Shown here: positions 31,410 to 39,621 of the stretch, piece by piece
How the letters are laid out: the number at the start of each line of letters is the position of its first letter
Numbering within the stretch: position 1 is the first letter of the stretch
NCBI GenBank assembly: GCA_003554965.1
Contig: PWHR01000078.1
Coordinates: 49,722-113,721, forward strand
Source: Thermoplasmata archaeon
Lineage (GTDB): Archaea; Thermoplasmatota; Thermoplasmata; Halarchaeoplasmatales; Halarchaeoplasmataceae
Length of the DNA: 64,000 bases
Direction of reading: 5' to 3'
Program-made: the position numbers and the translations under genes
Notes under the pieces: model-generated
Seen by the model: only the letters and a program-made list of their open reading frames with translations
Told to the model about the DNA's origin: nothing
Databases searched by the model: none

Positions 31410-33287
31410 TCAGAGACCGAGTCCATCTCTTTTCTTTTCGATGTGTTCCTCGATACCGTCCGCTATTGCTTCTGGCTCGTCACCTACAGCTAACTTTCCA
31501 CCGGTCAATTTCTCTACATCCTCGGTCAGAAGTTTAACAGCGTTCTCACTACCCGTGACTGGAGGCGTAGGAGATACATGGGTGTAAAGACCGTATCCTA
31601 TCGCCGCGACAGCAGCTATCGTAGCTTTCTGCTCCATATATTCGGGTGCGGTCACAGCTACGGGCAGCTTTGAGGGATCTACGTCAAGGGCTTCACTTAC
31701 TGTGGTAACTAGATTTATCAGCCTTCCAGTGTCGGTACAGGTCCCGAAACTTAGCACCGGCGGTATCTCGAGAGCTTCGCAGACAGCGGTTAGGCCTTCA
31801 CCTGCCTTCTCGATCGCGTCCAAACTCGTCAAGCCACCGACCTGGAGGCCCGCGTTGCCGCATCCAGCGCTGAGCACCAATATGTCTCTACTTATCAGTT
31901 CTTCCGCCACTTCGATCGTATTGTTATCCTGTGGACCGTTATCAAGGGTGGTACAGCTTACAAGCGCTACGATACCTTTGATGTTACCGTTCTGTATGTG
32001 TTCAAGTAACGGATCTAGTGAACCTCCGAGTGCTTCCACCACTGCTTTGGGTGAAAATCCAGTTATAATCTCTTGTTTGTTTTCCGGCACGTGGGTTTCT
32101 TCGCCCTGCCTATCTTTGAAGTTCTCTATCGCTCTGTCGATTATCTCTAAAGCCTGCTCTTCGGCCTTCTCCGGTTTGTAATTGATGTCGTGTTCCACAC
32201 CCGGTATGTTGACTAACTTCGTGACCGGTATGATCGTAGAATTGTACTCCTCAGCGTACTCGCCGGCGGTGGGAACGGTACAGTTCATGTCAGCAACGAA
32301 GGCATCTACCGCTCCGGTAGCTAACACGTACTCTTCGTTCAACCAATTACCTGTAATTCCTAAGAAAACATCGTCAGTTTCAAAACGCTGCATGAGTTCC
32401 TGTCCCGTTTCTATAGAGCCGATGATCCTGATGCCTTCAGCTCCGGCCTCTCTAGCCTTCTCTTGAACTTCATCCCTTCTCGCAACTTGAATCAGGGCCG
32501 CTCCCATGAAAGGTTCGTGACCGTTGGGTAAGATGTTTACATAATCGGGATCAAGTATGCCCATATCGACCTCTGCCTCGTGAGGTTCGGCGGTACCGAA
32601 CAGTATATCCTGAGCCTCTTCAAGAAGTGTCAACGAACCGTAGGAAGTCGCCAATCCCATCCTCAGAGTTTTTAAAGCCATGCTCTGATAATCACTATCC
32701 ACGTTGGTCATAACGCTAGTCTTAACATCCATCAATTCGTGCAGAGGACCTCCTGGAGTTATATCCAGTTCATCCCAGACTTCCTGTCTAGATTCTGGTG
32801 CGAACTCTTTTAAAACTTCTGAAGTCTCTTCACTGTCACGGTTGATCTCTTGTAACATGAAATCCGCTAATTCCTCAGCCAACTCGTATTTATCCTTCGA
32901 AGTATCTAGTCCGATCCTCTCCGCTATACTTTCCAGCTTTTCCTCGTCCTGTATATCGAATATCGTTTTTCCTTTAGCTGTCGCTTTCAAGGTTTTAGCT
33001 GTTGTATTAGCATGATAAGTGTAGGCAGAAGTGCCCATACTGTTCACTTTCAATAAATTTCTCATCACCATCGCATCTTTGTCAATACCGCATACACCTC
33101 TTTTAGTCACTCCATCAACTATCCTACACGGACCCTGGGAACAGATGTTGCATCTCGTTCCCTTAGCACAGAAATCACACCTTACGTTCTCCATAGCATC
33201 GTACCTATCGTGAACGGTGCTCATCCCGTCCTCTTTGACTTTATCATACATCCCCTCTACCGATTCGTGTGCACTTTTTTTATCCAT
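31410..33287 (-). CDS. cooS: Anaerobic Ni-Fe carbon monoxide dehydrogenase catalytic subunit
   Basis: 625 residues, usual CooS length. N-terminal cluster cysteines: CDFCAKGTRCNICSQGPCRI. C-cluster ligands are all visible: LPNGHEPFMG (His), VADMNCTVPT, VALVSCTTLDNG, SAGCGNAGLQ and SFGTCTDTGR. It oxidises CO to CO2 with Ni and Fe, or runs in reverse, passing electrons to ferredoxin. It is not next to acetyl-CoA synthase or hydrogenase genes, so a stand-alone role in CO use or redox balance is likely. No CooC-type maturation ATPase is visible here. A TATA-like TTTTTAAAG lies upstream and a palindrome is shared with the divergent V4R regulator. Confidence 0.95.
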   Translation of the reverse strand: MDKKSAHESVEGMYDKVKEDGMSTVHDRYDAMENVRCDFCAKGTRCNICSQGPCRIVDGVTKRGVCGIDKDAMVMRNLLKVNSMGTSAYTYHANTTAKTLKATAKGKTIFDIQDEEKLESIAERIGLDTSKDKYELAEELADFMLQEINRDSEETSEVLKEFAPESRQEVWDELDITPGGPLHELMDVKTSVMTNVDSDYQSMALKTLRMGLATSYGSLTLLEEAQDILFGTAEPHEAEVDMGILDPDYVNILPNGHEPFMGAALIQVARRDEVQEKAREAGAEGIRIIGSIETGQELMQRFETDDVFLGITGNWLNEEYVLATGAVDAFVADMNCTVPTAGEYAEEYNSTIIPVTKLVNIPGVEHDINYKPEKAEEQALEIIDRAIENFKDRQGEETHVPENKQEIITGFSPKAVVEALGGSLDPLLEHIQNGNIKGIVALVSCTTLDNGPQDNNTIEVAEELISRDILVLSAGCGNAGLQVGGLTSLDAIEKAGEGLTAVCEALEIPPVLSFGTCTDTGRLINLVTTVSEALDVDPSKLPVAVTAPEYMEQKATIAAVAAIGYGLYTHVSPTPPVTGSENAVKLLTEDVEKLTGGKLAVGDEPEAIADGIEEHIEKKRDGLGL

Positions 33288-33342
33288 ATACTTAACACCG
33301 TGATAGTAAACAATTAGGTGCTTTAAAAATATTTCGTTTGAC

Positions 33343-33356
33343 TACGAACGTTCGTA
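33343..33356. promoter_or_regulatory. Palindrome in the cooS / V4R-regulator divergent promoter
   Basis: TACGAACGTTCGTA is a perfect 14-bp palindrome midway between cooS (start 33287) and the HTH-V4R gene (start 33409). TATA-like boxes flank it at about 33320-33330 (leftward) and 33367-33374 (GATTTATA, rightward). The site lies upstream of both boxes, a good place for an activator. Confidence 0.6.
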
Positions 33357-33408
33357 TTGATGGGAAAGATTTATAGGCCACTTTCTCCTTCAAAAGGAAT
33401 GATACGAT

Positions 33409-34137
33409 ATGAACAGCGAATCCAGGATATTTTCCACCGATAATGGAGCGGTCATTCTTCAAAGTAAAACAAAAAATAGGATCATCGACGTCCTTGAAGA
33501 GGAGGAGATGTCGGCCTCGGAGATCAGAAAAGAGTTGGGTAAGGCTAAATCGACCGTATCTGTGCATCTTTCCGACCTTGAAGATATGGGCATAATAGAA
33601 GATAAAAAGGATCCTAGGGATGAGAGAAAGAAGATTTATTATGTTTCATCTCAACTCCTCGGGAAACCGAACATCCCTGATGATGAGAAGTATGAAAATA
33701 TTCTTGAAAACTTGAGAAACTCCGAAGGAGATATGGTCGAGTTCCTCAAAGCGATGTTCCACCTCATCCGCTACGGCCTTGACTCTTTCGGTCTTGATAT
33801 ACATCCCGCTCTGAAGAATATCGGTAGGGACGCGGGCAGAAGTATAGGAAAGAACTTTTCTGCAGAGAGCAAGGAAGAGCTTTTTCAAGAGATATCAGAA
33901 TTCTGGGAGAAAACAGGACTCGGAACTATAGATCCCGATGGAAGTGAAGAAATCATAGTAAAAGGATGTTTCGACTGTTCTGACATGCCGAGTACCGGTC
34001 ACTCTTTATGTTCTTTAGATGAAGGACTGATCGAGGGCATAATAGAGGAAACACTCGGTGAATCTGTCAAGGTGAAGGAGACTGAATGTCATGGCAAAGG
34101 AGACGAACACTGCAAGTTCGTACTAGAATGGCCATAG
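33409..34137 (+). CDS. HTH-V4R regulator beside cooS
   Basis: 242 residues. The N-terminal winged helix (residues 15-80) has EEEMSASEIRKELGKAKSTV and SVHLSDLEDMGIIEDKKD. The C-terminal 4-vinyl-reductase (V4R) domain ends with CFDCSDMPSTGHSLCSLDEG and CHGKGDEHCKFVLEW, a Cys/His set typical for V4R and likely to bind a metal or small ligand. Divergent from cooS across a 121-bp spacer with one palindrome: probably its regulator and perhaps a sensor of CO, oxygen or a hydrocarbon-like ligand (inference). Confidence 0.8.
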   Translation: MNSESRIFSTDNGAVILQSKTKNRIIDVLEEEEMSASEIRKELGKAKSTVSVHLSDLEDMGIIEDKKDPRDERKKIYYVSSQLLGKPNIPDDEKYENILENLRNSEGDMVEFLKAMFHLIRYGLDSFGLDIHPALKNIGRDAGRSIGKNFSAESKEELFQEISEFWEKTGLGTIDPDGSEEIIVKGCFDCSDMPSTGHSLCSLDEGLIEGIIEETLGESVKVKETECHGKGDEHCKFVLEWP

Positions 34138-34239
34138 AACTTTTATCATAGTAAAAATTACGAACTGTGTTTGAAAACTGACGACGTTAGTATAAGATTG
34201 ATGTCTCTTTTGCTCATCCATTTACTATCGATATTGTAT

Positions 34240-34274
34240 AAAATAGATTAGTCTATTTCAAAATAGTCTATTTT
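34240..34274. promoter_or_regulatory. Two adjoining dyads before the ATPase gene
   Basis: AAATAGA-TTAG-TCTATTT and AAAATAGTCTATTTT follow one another just upstream of a TATA box (GATTTATTAAATA, about 34285-34297) for the gene starting at 34317. Likely an operator. Confidence 0.5.
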
Positions 34275-34316
34275 AGATTAGAAAGATTTATTAAATATCG
34301 TCTCGTTATAACAGAT

Positions 34317-35678
34317 ATGAGATTCTTAAATAGAGAGGAAGAACTGACGTTCCTCGAAAAAGAGTGGAAAAGGGAAAGGGCCTCATTCATACCTATCTAC
34401 GGCCGAAGAAGGACGGGGAAGACTAGATTGATGCATGAATTCCTAAAAGACAAAGAACACGTCTATCACTTGGCTTCACAAGAATCGAAGGGCGAACAGG
34501 TCAATAGTTTCAAAGAGTCGTTAGCTCAAAGTTTGGAAGATGATTTTTTGAAGCAAACGGAGATGAGAGATTGGAAAGATCTTTTCAGTTACATGAAAAA
34601 GAATCTCGACAAAGAAAAAAGATTCGCAATAGCTATAGACGAAATAACTTACATAATCAAGAGAAACGATTCGTTCCCATCCTACCTTCAAGATCTATGG
34701 GACAATTTTCTAAAAGATACTAACATGATGCTTCTATTATGTGGTTCTCTCATAGGTCTCATGAGAGAGAGCGTACTAGCTCATTCCTCCCCATTATATG
34801 GTAGAAGGAGCGGGCAGATACATCTTAGATCTTTATCTCCTCGAACTTTGAACGAAGTTATCATGAACGAGAAAAAAACTGTCCGATTATATTCGCTCTT
34901 CGGTGGTATACCAAAATACTACGAGATGATCGATTACAAAAAGGATTTTGATCAGATCGTCGACTCTATCCTCAAACCGGAAAGTCTTTTTTTCGAAGAA
35001 GGTACCTTTCTATTAGGACAAGAGTTCAAAGAATTGGGAAATTATAACTCCATCCTGAAAAGCATCAGTAAAGGGAATACGGAATCATCCGACATAGCCA
35101 ACGAGATAGGTATGGAGACAAGAAAATTGAGTAATTATTTGGATAGACTATACGAACTCGGATTCATAATGAAAGAGAAACCGATCACGGTCACAAAAAA
35201 GAGATATAGAGGATTTCACTATCGATTGAAAGACAATTTTTTGGACTTTTGGTTCAAGTTCGTATTCCCCAATCGAAGTCAGATAGAGGAAAGGAGTTTT
35301 GATCACACGGAGATTCAGAGCAAATTGAAAAAATTCATCAGCAAAAAATTTGAAGATATTTGCAGAAAAGAAGTTGCAAAGGAGTGCAAAAAAGTCGGCA
35401 GATGGTGGTATAAAGAAGAGGAAATAGATATAGTGGGGTTAGATGAAGAAAATAGAAAAATAGCCTTCGGAGAATGCAAATGGAGCAAAAACAAAGTAGA
35501 TGAAAACGTTTTAAGGGATCTCGAGAGGAAAAGTGAAAAGGTCAGATGGCACAACGAGGATAGAAAGGAAAAGTTCTATCTATTCTCTAGGTCGGGCTTT
35601 ACTCCAGAACTTCAAACCATTGGAGAAAAGAAGGAAGTGGTCCTAAATGACCTAAGTTTTTTGAATGAAGAGAATTAA
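34317..35678 (+). CDS. Archaeal ATPase with DUF234-type C-terminus
   Basis: 453 residues. AAA/STAND-like ATPase: Walker A IYGRRRTGKTRLMHEF, Walker B AIAIDEITYI, sensor LLLCGSLIGLM. A winged helix follows near residues 240-290 (NTESSDIANEIGMETRKLSNYLDRLYELGF). The C-terminal part has EEIDIVGLDEENRKIAFGECKW, the D...ExK arrangement of PD-(D/E)XK nuclease-like folds. This family is common in archaea and often mobile or defence-linked; biological role unknown. TATA box and dyads upstream show it has its own control. Confidence 0.8.
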   Translation: MRFLNREEELTFLEKEWKRERASFIPIYGRRRTGKTRLMHEFLKDKEHVYHLASQESKGEQVNSFKESLAQSLEDDFLKQTEMRDWKDLFSYMKKNLDKEKRFAIAIDEITYIIKRNDSFPSYLQDLWDNFLKDTNMMLLLCGSLIGLMRESVLAHSSPLYGRRSGQIHLRSLSPRTLNEVIMNEKKTVRLYSLFGGIPKYYEMIDYKKDFDQIVDSILKPESLFFEEGTFLLGQEFKELGNYNSILKSISKGNTESSDIANEIGMETRKLSNYLDRLYELGFIMKEKPITVTKKRYRGFHYRLKDNFLDFWFKFVFPNRSQIEERSFDHTEIQSKLKKFISKKFEDICRKEVAKECKKVGRWWYKEEEIDIVGLDEENRKIAFGECKWSKNKVDENVLRDLERKSEKVRWHNEDRKEKFYLFSRSGFTPELQTIGEKKEVVLNDLSFLNEEN

Positions 35679-35685
35679 GCACATC

Positions 35686-35725
35686 ATTGAGGATAAAGAA
35701 TATTTATCTCAATAATCCCTTTTTT
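35686..35725 (+). terminator. Hairpin and T-run after the ATPase gene
   Basis: ATTGAG(G)ATAAA-GAATA-TTTATCTCAAT: 11 pairs with one bulged G, followed by CCC and six T residues. It starts about 8 bases after the stop of the ATPase gene. Confidence 0.55.
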
Positions 35726-35839
35726 CCGACTTTCTGAACCGTATAGAAAAGATGCAGTCCTACCAAGAATCTCACACTATATCTAACACGAGTGAAAGTG
35801 TTACATACTTCCTCACTAACTCATCTCAAGATCATTCGA

Positions 35840-35852
35840 AAGACTTATAATA
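35840..35852 (+). promoter_or_regulatory. TATA box ahead of the fluoride riboswitch
   Basis: ACTTATAATAACC, about 25-30 bp before the start of the aptamer, which would place the 5' end of the RNA almost exactly at the first stem. Confidence 0.5.
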
Positions 35853-35870
35853 ACCTATTTTTTTGGAAAT

Positions 35871-35938
35871 CCGGCGATGAGGTCCGCCTTGGCCATCTGG
35901 CCTGAACTGCCCTTTTTAGGGCTGATGACTTCTGTGGA
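35871..35938 (+). promoter_or_regulatory. Fluoride (crcB-type) riboswitch
   Basis: Stem 1 with its loop is GGCGATGAGGTCCGCC; stem 2 is GCCCT-TTTT-AGGGC; then the conserved GCTGATGACTTCTG. The loop bases GAGGTC pair with GACTTC downstream to make the pseudoknot (six pairs, one G-T). These match the fluoride aptamer of known structure almost base for base, except that the short linker between stems holds an extra hairpin, GGCCA-TC-TGGCC (35891-35902). Fluoride riboswitches control exporters such as CrcB/Fluc, ClC-F and some Na+/H+ antiporters, which fits the antiporter gene that follows. How it switches expression here is not evident; the ribosome site lies about 95 bases on. Confidence 0.88.
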
Positions 35939-35957
35939 TTGAAAGGAAGCATCAGCC

Positions 35958-36053
35958 ATGTTCAAAATAAAAGTGAATGAAAAAACAATAAATCGTAATA
36001 AAAGACCGATCCTAACACTTCTCATCAATCTGGAGGTCATAAATTGCTTTTAG
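35958..36053 (+). CDS. Possible 31-residue leader peptide overlapping the antiporter start
   Basis: ATG 35958 opens a frame of 31 codons, rich in Lys, Asn and Ile, whose TAG (36051-36053) lies ten bases past the TTG start of the antiporter (36044). Translation of one could influence the other. It lies in the leader between the fluoride aptamer and the gene. No ribosome site is strong before it (GGAAGC only). It may be chance. Confidence 0.3.
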   Translation: MFKIKVNEKTINRNKRPILTLLINLEVINCF

Positions 36054-37636
36054 GAATATTGATAATCCTAGCAGTAGGTTTTCTTCTCGGAGAGTTAGCA
36101 GGACAGTTGGGATTACCCAAGTTGATAGGTATGTTGTTCGGCGGAATACTCATAGGACCACACGTTCTAGACGTCTTGACTGACCCGATCTATGAGATAT
36201 CAGATGAAATAAGATTGTTCGTCCTTTTAGTTATCCTATTCAAAGCAGGGCTTGGTCTCGATAAGGAGAAATTGATGGCTCAGGGCAGCGTGGCATTGAG
36301 ACTCGGGTTTGTCCCCTGTATTTTGGAAACCTTCGTTGTTGCTGGCGCTGCTAGGTGGTTGCTAGGGTGGGGTTGGATATACTCTTTCTTACTTGGATGG
36401 ATCATCTGCGCGGCCTCTCCCGCAGTTATAGTTCCGATGATGTTGAAGTTGAAATCAAAAGGGTGGGGTTCGAAAAAAGGTATACCCGACTTAGTACTTG
36501 CAGGAGGCACTTTGAGTGATGCTGTTGCTGTAACGATGTTCGGCATCACGACAACTTGGATAATCGGTAACGGTCAAAGCACATGGCTACAATTAGGAAA
36601 CATCCCGTTCAAGATCATCATGGGAATAGTTTTAGGATATGCGGCAGGACGGTTAGCTTTATTTATCATCGATAGGGCAAAGCTTAGAGGAGAGGTTATA
36701 CCAGAACTGATAATAGGTCTTAGTATAGGTATCCTCCTGCTTGTCGGCGAAGAATACCTGCCTTACTCGGATTATCTAGCTATAATGGTCATGGGTTTTG
36801 TCATCTTAGAATTGGATACTGTGCTTGCTAGAAGGTTGAGAAGCGAAGTAGATAAAGTTTGGCAGGTGGGAGAGATATTCCTATTTGTACTGATAGGTGC
36901 AGTAGTGGATATACATGTGATATCTTCCACTGGTCTGATCGGTTTAGCGATAATAGGTATAGGTTTGATCGTTGGAAGGTCTTTGGGAATATGGATATCC
37001 ACTTGGCGTTCTATATTGAACTTCAAAGAGAGACTATTCATGATCATAGCACAAAGTCCTAAGGCTACAGTGCAGGCCGCTATAGGAGGCATACCTTTAG
37101 CCCTTGGTATAAGGCATGGAGAGTATATCCTTGCTATCGCTGTGCTATCTATAATCGTCACCGCTCCTTTAGGGGCCTTCGGAACAAAGTATTTTACACC
37201 AAAATTTCTCAAAAAAGGTGAAGTAGACCCGACAAAAGTAACGGTGAAACAGGATTATAGTTTCCTTGTAGCGGTAGATGATTCTCGTGAATCAAGCAAA
37301 GCGTTGAAGGAAGCAGCTCGCATCGCTAGACAGGTAGATGCGGAGTTGGTGATCGTCAATGTCTTCAACAAGATCGACAAAAAGCTTTCATCTGAGAGGA
37401 TAGAACGTGAATTAGAGGTAGTTAGAGACCTAGAACATGAATTTTTGATGTATGAAGGTGATTGTGCAAAATTTATAGTTGATACCGCTCTATCTTATGA
37501 CACAGACTACATATATATGGGTAAAACTGGCGAATCTTCAGACGCCAGTGCGTTGATGGGTAGAGTCAGTAAAAAAGTAGTGGAGATGTCTCCCGTACCA
37601 GTAATACTGGTGGAGGATGGTTCAGATGATGAATGA
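36044..37636 (+). CDS. Cation:proton antiporter (CPA2 type) fused to a UspA domain
   Basis: 530 residues. Residues 1-385 are a Na+/H+ exchanger-type membrane domain with about 12 segments (LAGQLGLPKLIGMLFGGILI, LFKAGLGLDKEKL, SPAVIVPMML). Residues 405-530 are a UspA-like cytoplasmic domain (YSFLVAVDDSRESSKALKEA, then DYIYMGKTGESSDASALMG RVSKKVV region and PVPVILVED). It starts with TTG at 36044 with GGAGGT eight bases ahead. It is placed under a fluoride riboswitch, so it may drive fluoride or proton/cation balance under fluoride stress. The Usp domain, probably nucleotide-binding, may gate the channel. Confidence 0.85.
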   Translation: MLLGILIILAVGFLLGELAGQLGLPKLIGMLFGGILIGPHVLDVLTDPIYEISDEIRLFVLLVILFKAGLGLDKEKLMAQGSVALRLGFVPCILETFVVAGAARWLLGWGWIYSFLLGWIICAASPAVIVPMMLKLKSKGWGSKKGIPDLVLAGGTLSDAVAVTMFGITTTWIIGNGQSTWLQLGNIPFKIIMGIVLGYAAGRLALFIIDRAKLRGEVIPELIIGLSIGILLLVGEEYLPYSDYLAIMVMGFVILELDTVLARRLRSEVDKVWQVGEIFLFVLIGAVVDIHVISSTGLIGLAIIGIGLIVGRSLGIWISTWRSILNFKERLFMIIAQSPKATVQAAIGGIPLALGIRHGEYILAIAVLSIIVTAPLGAFGTKYFTPKFLKKGEVDPTKVTVKQDYSFLVAVDDSRESSKALKEAARIARQVDAELVIVNVFNKIDKKLSSERIERELEVVRDLEHEFLMYEGDCAKFIVDTALSYDTDYIYMGKTGESSDASALMGRVSKKVVEMSPVPVILVEDGSDDE

Positions 37637-37760
37637 TACTTTACTGCACCGAAAACTCTAGTCATGACTCAGTAAATTCCCTGTTTCCTCCAAAAAAAGC
37701 TCGTTGGTGAAGTCCCTCCAACAGCATCCGATCTTATCATCCATCGTTTTCCGTTTGCAT

Positions 37761-38525
37761 TCAACTAACCGGTTCTTCAGGTATGATCATCAAGCCTTCT
37801 GATTTTTCGATGACATCGACCTTGACTTCAAAAACAGATTCTATATTTTTCGGATCGAGAACATCTACATCGCCAGCGGCAAATATATTTCCCTCTTTCA
37901 ACATCAGTATTTTACTGCTGTATCTAGCGGCAAGATTTAGATCATGCATCGTCATCACTACTGATATTCCATTCTCGGTTTGTTTACTTACGATGTCTAG
38001 AACTTTTAATTGGTGCTTGAGATCGAGACTGCTGGTAGGCTCATCTAAAAGAAGTATATCGGGATTTTGTGCAAGAGCCCTAGCTATCAGAACTTTTTGT
38101 TTTTGACCACCACTGATTTCGCCTATGTTTTTCATAGCTATGTGTTCTAGGTTTAACCTGCTTATCGTGTTAGAAACCTTTTCTAGATCTTTCTCACTGG
38201 GTTTCCAACTACCGTGCGGTTTTCTACCCATTAGCACCGTATCGAAAACTGTTGTTGGAAAACTTTTAGATCCTGCCTGAGGAACGTGCCCTATCTCTCT
38301 CGCTATATCCGTCATACTCAGATCATTCAAGGATTCATCATCGATCAGTATGGTACCTTTTTGCGGTGTTAGTATATCATTTATACACTTGAGTAATGTT
38401 GTCTTTCCAGAAGCATTGGGCCCTATGATGGTGAGCATCTCGCCTTTTTTTACACCGAAACTCACATCCTCTAAGACTGGTGTACTGTCGTAGGAAAACT
38501 GGAGTCCGTTGATTTTCAATTTCAC
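37761..38525 (-). CDS. ABC importer ATPase, FecE/BtuD type
   Basis: About 254 residues from GTG 38523-38525. Walker A GPNASGKTT, signature EISGGQKQKVLIARALAQ, Walker B ILLLDEPTSSLD, switch VVMTMHDLN. The frame runs far upstream but that part only shadows the permease gene; GTG overlaps the permease TGA and has GGAGGG ahead. Powers uptake by the FecCD-type permease. The NikR divergent gene suggests nickel as cargo (inference); iron chelates or cobalamin are alternatives. Confidence 0.85.
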   Translation of the reverse strand: MKLKINGLQFSYDSTPVLEDVSFGVKKGEMLTIIGPNASGKTTLLKCINDILTPQKGTILIDDESLNDLSMTDIAREIGHVPQAGSKSFPTTVFDTVLMGRKPHGSWKPSEKDLEKVSNTISRLNLEHIAMKNIGEISGGQKQKVLIARALAQNPDILLLDEPTSSLDLKHQLKVLDIVSKQTENGISVVMTMHDLNLAARYSSKILMLKEGNIFAAGDVDVLDPKNIESVFEVKVDVIEKSEGLMIIPEEPVS

Positions 38526-39601
38526 CAGTATTCCCTCCCTTTTATGACCAGATATATGAACAAAGGTGCGCCCATAAAAGATGTTACTATACCAACAGGA
38601 AGTACGACCGGAGATATTATAGTTCTGGCAACGGTATCTGAAGCCAAAAGCAACACCGCACCGATGATGCATGAGGAAGGTATCAAGTATCTTTCATTTC
38701 CACCTATCAGTCTTCTTACCATGTGGGGAACTACCAATCCGACAAAGCCGATAACTCCAACAAACGAGATTATCAGAGCTGTGACAAAACTAGAGATGAG
38801 CATACCATGGAGCCTCAACTTTTCGACATCTATACCTAAAGCTTTTGCTGATTCGTCCCCTGAATCGAGAACTTCATAGTCCCAACTTTTTCTTAGGAAA
38901 TAAAGTGTTGAGGGTATAACCACAAGAGATATCAACCCTACTTCTATCCAGGCAGCTCTAGCTACGTCACCGAAGGTCCAGAAAACTATAGAAGCGAGTT
39001 GTACATCGTCCGCAAAGTACTGTAAGGCTGTGTATCCCGCGGTGAACAAGGATCCCAAAGCTACGCCGGTCAGTATCATGGTCGCCGGAGATGCGTTTTT
39101 GTACTTCGCTAATAAAAGGATGACAAAAGTAGCCACGAGGGAAAATGCAAATGCAGATATCGTGATGATATAAGGATTGTTAAATATGACCGCATCTTCT
39201 GCTGCGCTTTGAGTTGTGCCTGCACCTAAAACTATAACGGCGAATGCAGCCCCGAATGCCGCCGCATTCGAGATCCCCAATGTAAAAGGTGAACCTAGAG
39301 GATTCCTTAAAATCGTCTGCATCGCCGCACCTACAACTGCCAATCCCGCTCCAGCCGCAATAGCTGCAAGAACTCTTGGCATCCTGATGTTCCAGATTAT
39401 GGTGTTCAAACTGGTATCAGTGCCGATGAGCGTGGATACGGCTTCAGCGATCGACACATCTGCGGGACCGATAGTTAGCGAAAAAAGAGCTATGGAAACG
39501 AGTAGGACCAGTGATAGCAAAAAGAAGTAAACTCTCTTATGGGAGTATTCTTTGTATTTCCCCAATATATCCTCAGTGATCTTCTGTTCTTCTACAGCCA
39601 T
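38522..39601 (-). CDS. ABC importer permease, FecCD family
   Basis: 359 residues, an N-terminal extension of about 25 residues and nine to ten membrane segments. Signatures: WNIRMPRVLAAIAAGAGLAV, MQTILRNPLGSPFTLGIS, ALGIDVEKLR and GFVGLVVPHMVRRLIGGN, all diagnostic for the FecCD/BtuC family. Works with the ATPase encoded next and the binding protein encoded before it, in one minus-strand operon. Confidence 0.9.
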   Translation of the reverse strand: MAVEEQKITEDILGKYKEYSHKRVYFFLLSLVLLVSIALFSLTIGPADVSIAEAVSTLIGTDTSLNTIIWNIRMPRVLAAIAAGAGLAVVGAAMQTILRNPLGSPFTLGISNAAAFGAAFAVIVLGAGTTQSAAEDAVIFNNPYIITISAFAFSLVATFVILLLAKYKNASPATMILTGVALGSLFTAGYTALQYFADDVQLASIVFWTFGDVARAAWIEVGLISLVVIPSTLYFLRKSWDYEVLDSGDESAKALGIDVEKLRLHGMLISSFVTALIISFVGVIGFVGLVVPHMVRRLIGGNERYLIPSSCIIGAVLLLASDTVARTIISPVVLPVGIVTSFMGAPLFIYLVIKGREYW

Positions 39602-39621
39602 GCTTACCTCTATTCCTCATC

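Noticed and set aside
35855..36040. Minus-strand open frame of 61 codons upstream of the antiporter
   Set aside because: It is the reverse complement of the fluoride riboswitch and leader, with no ribosome site of its own.
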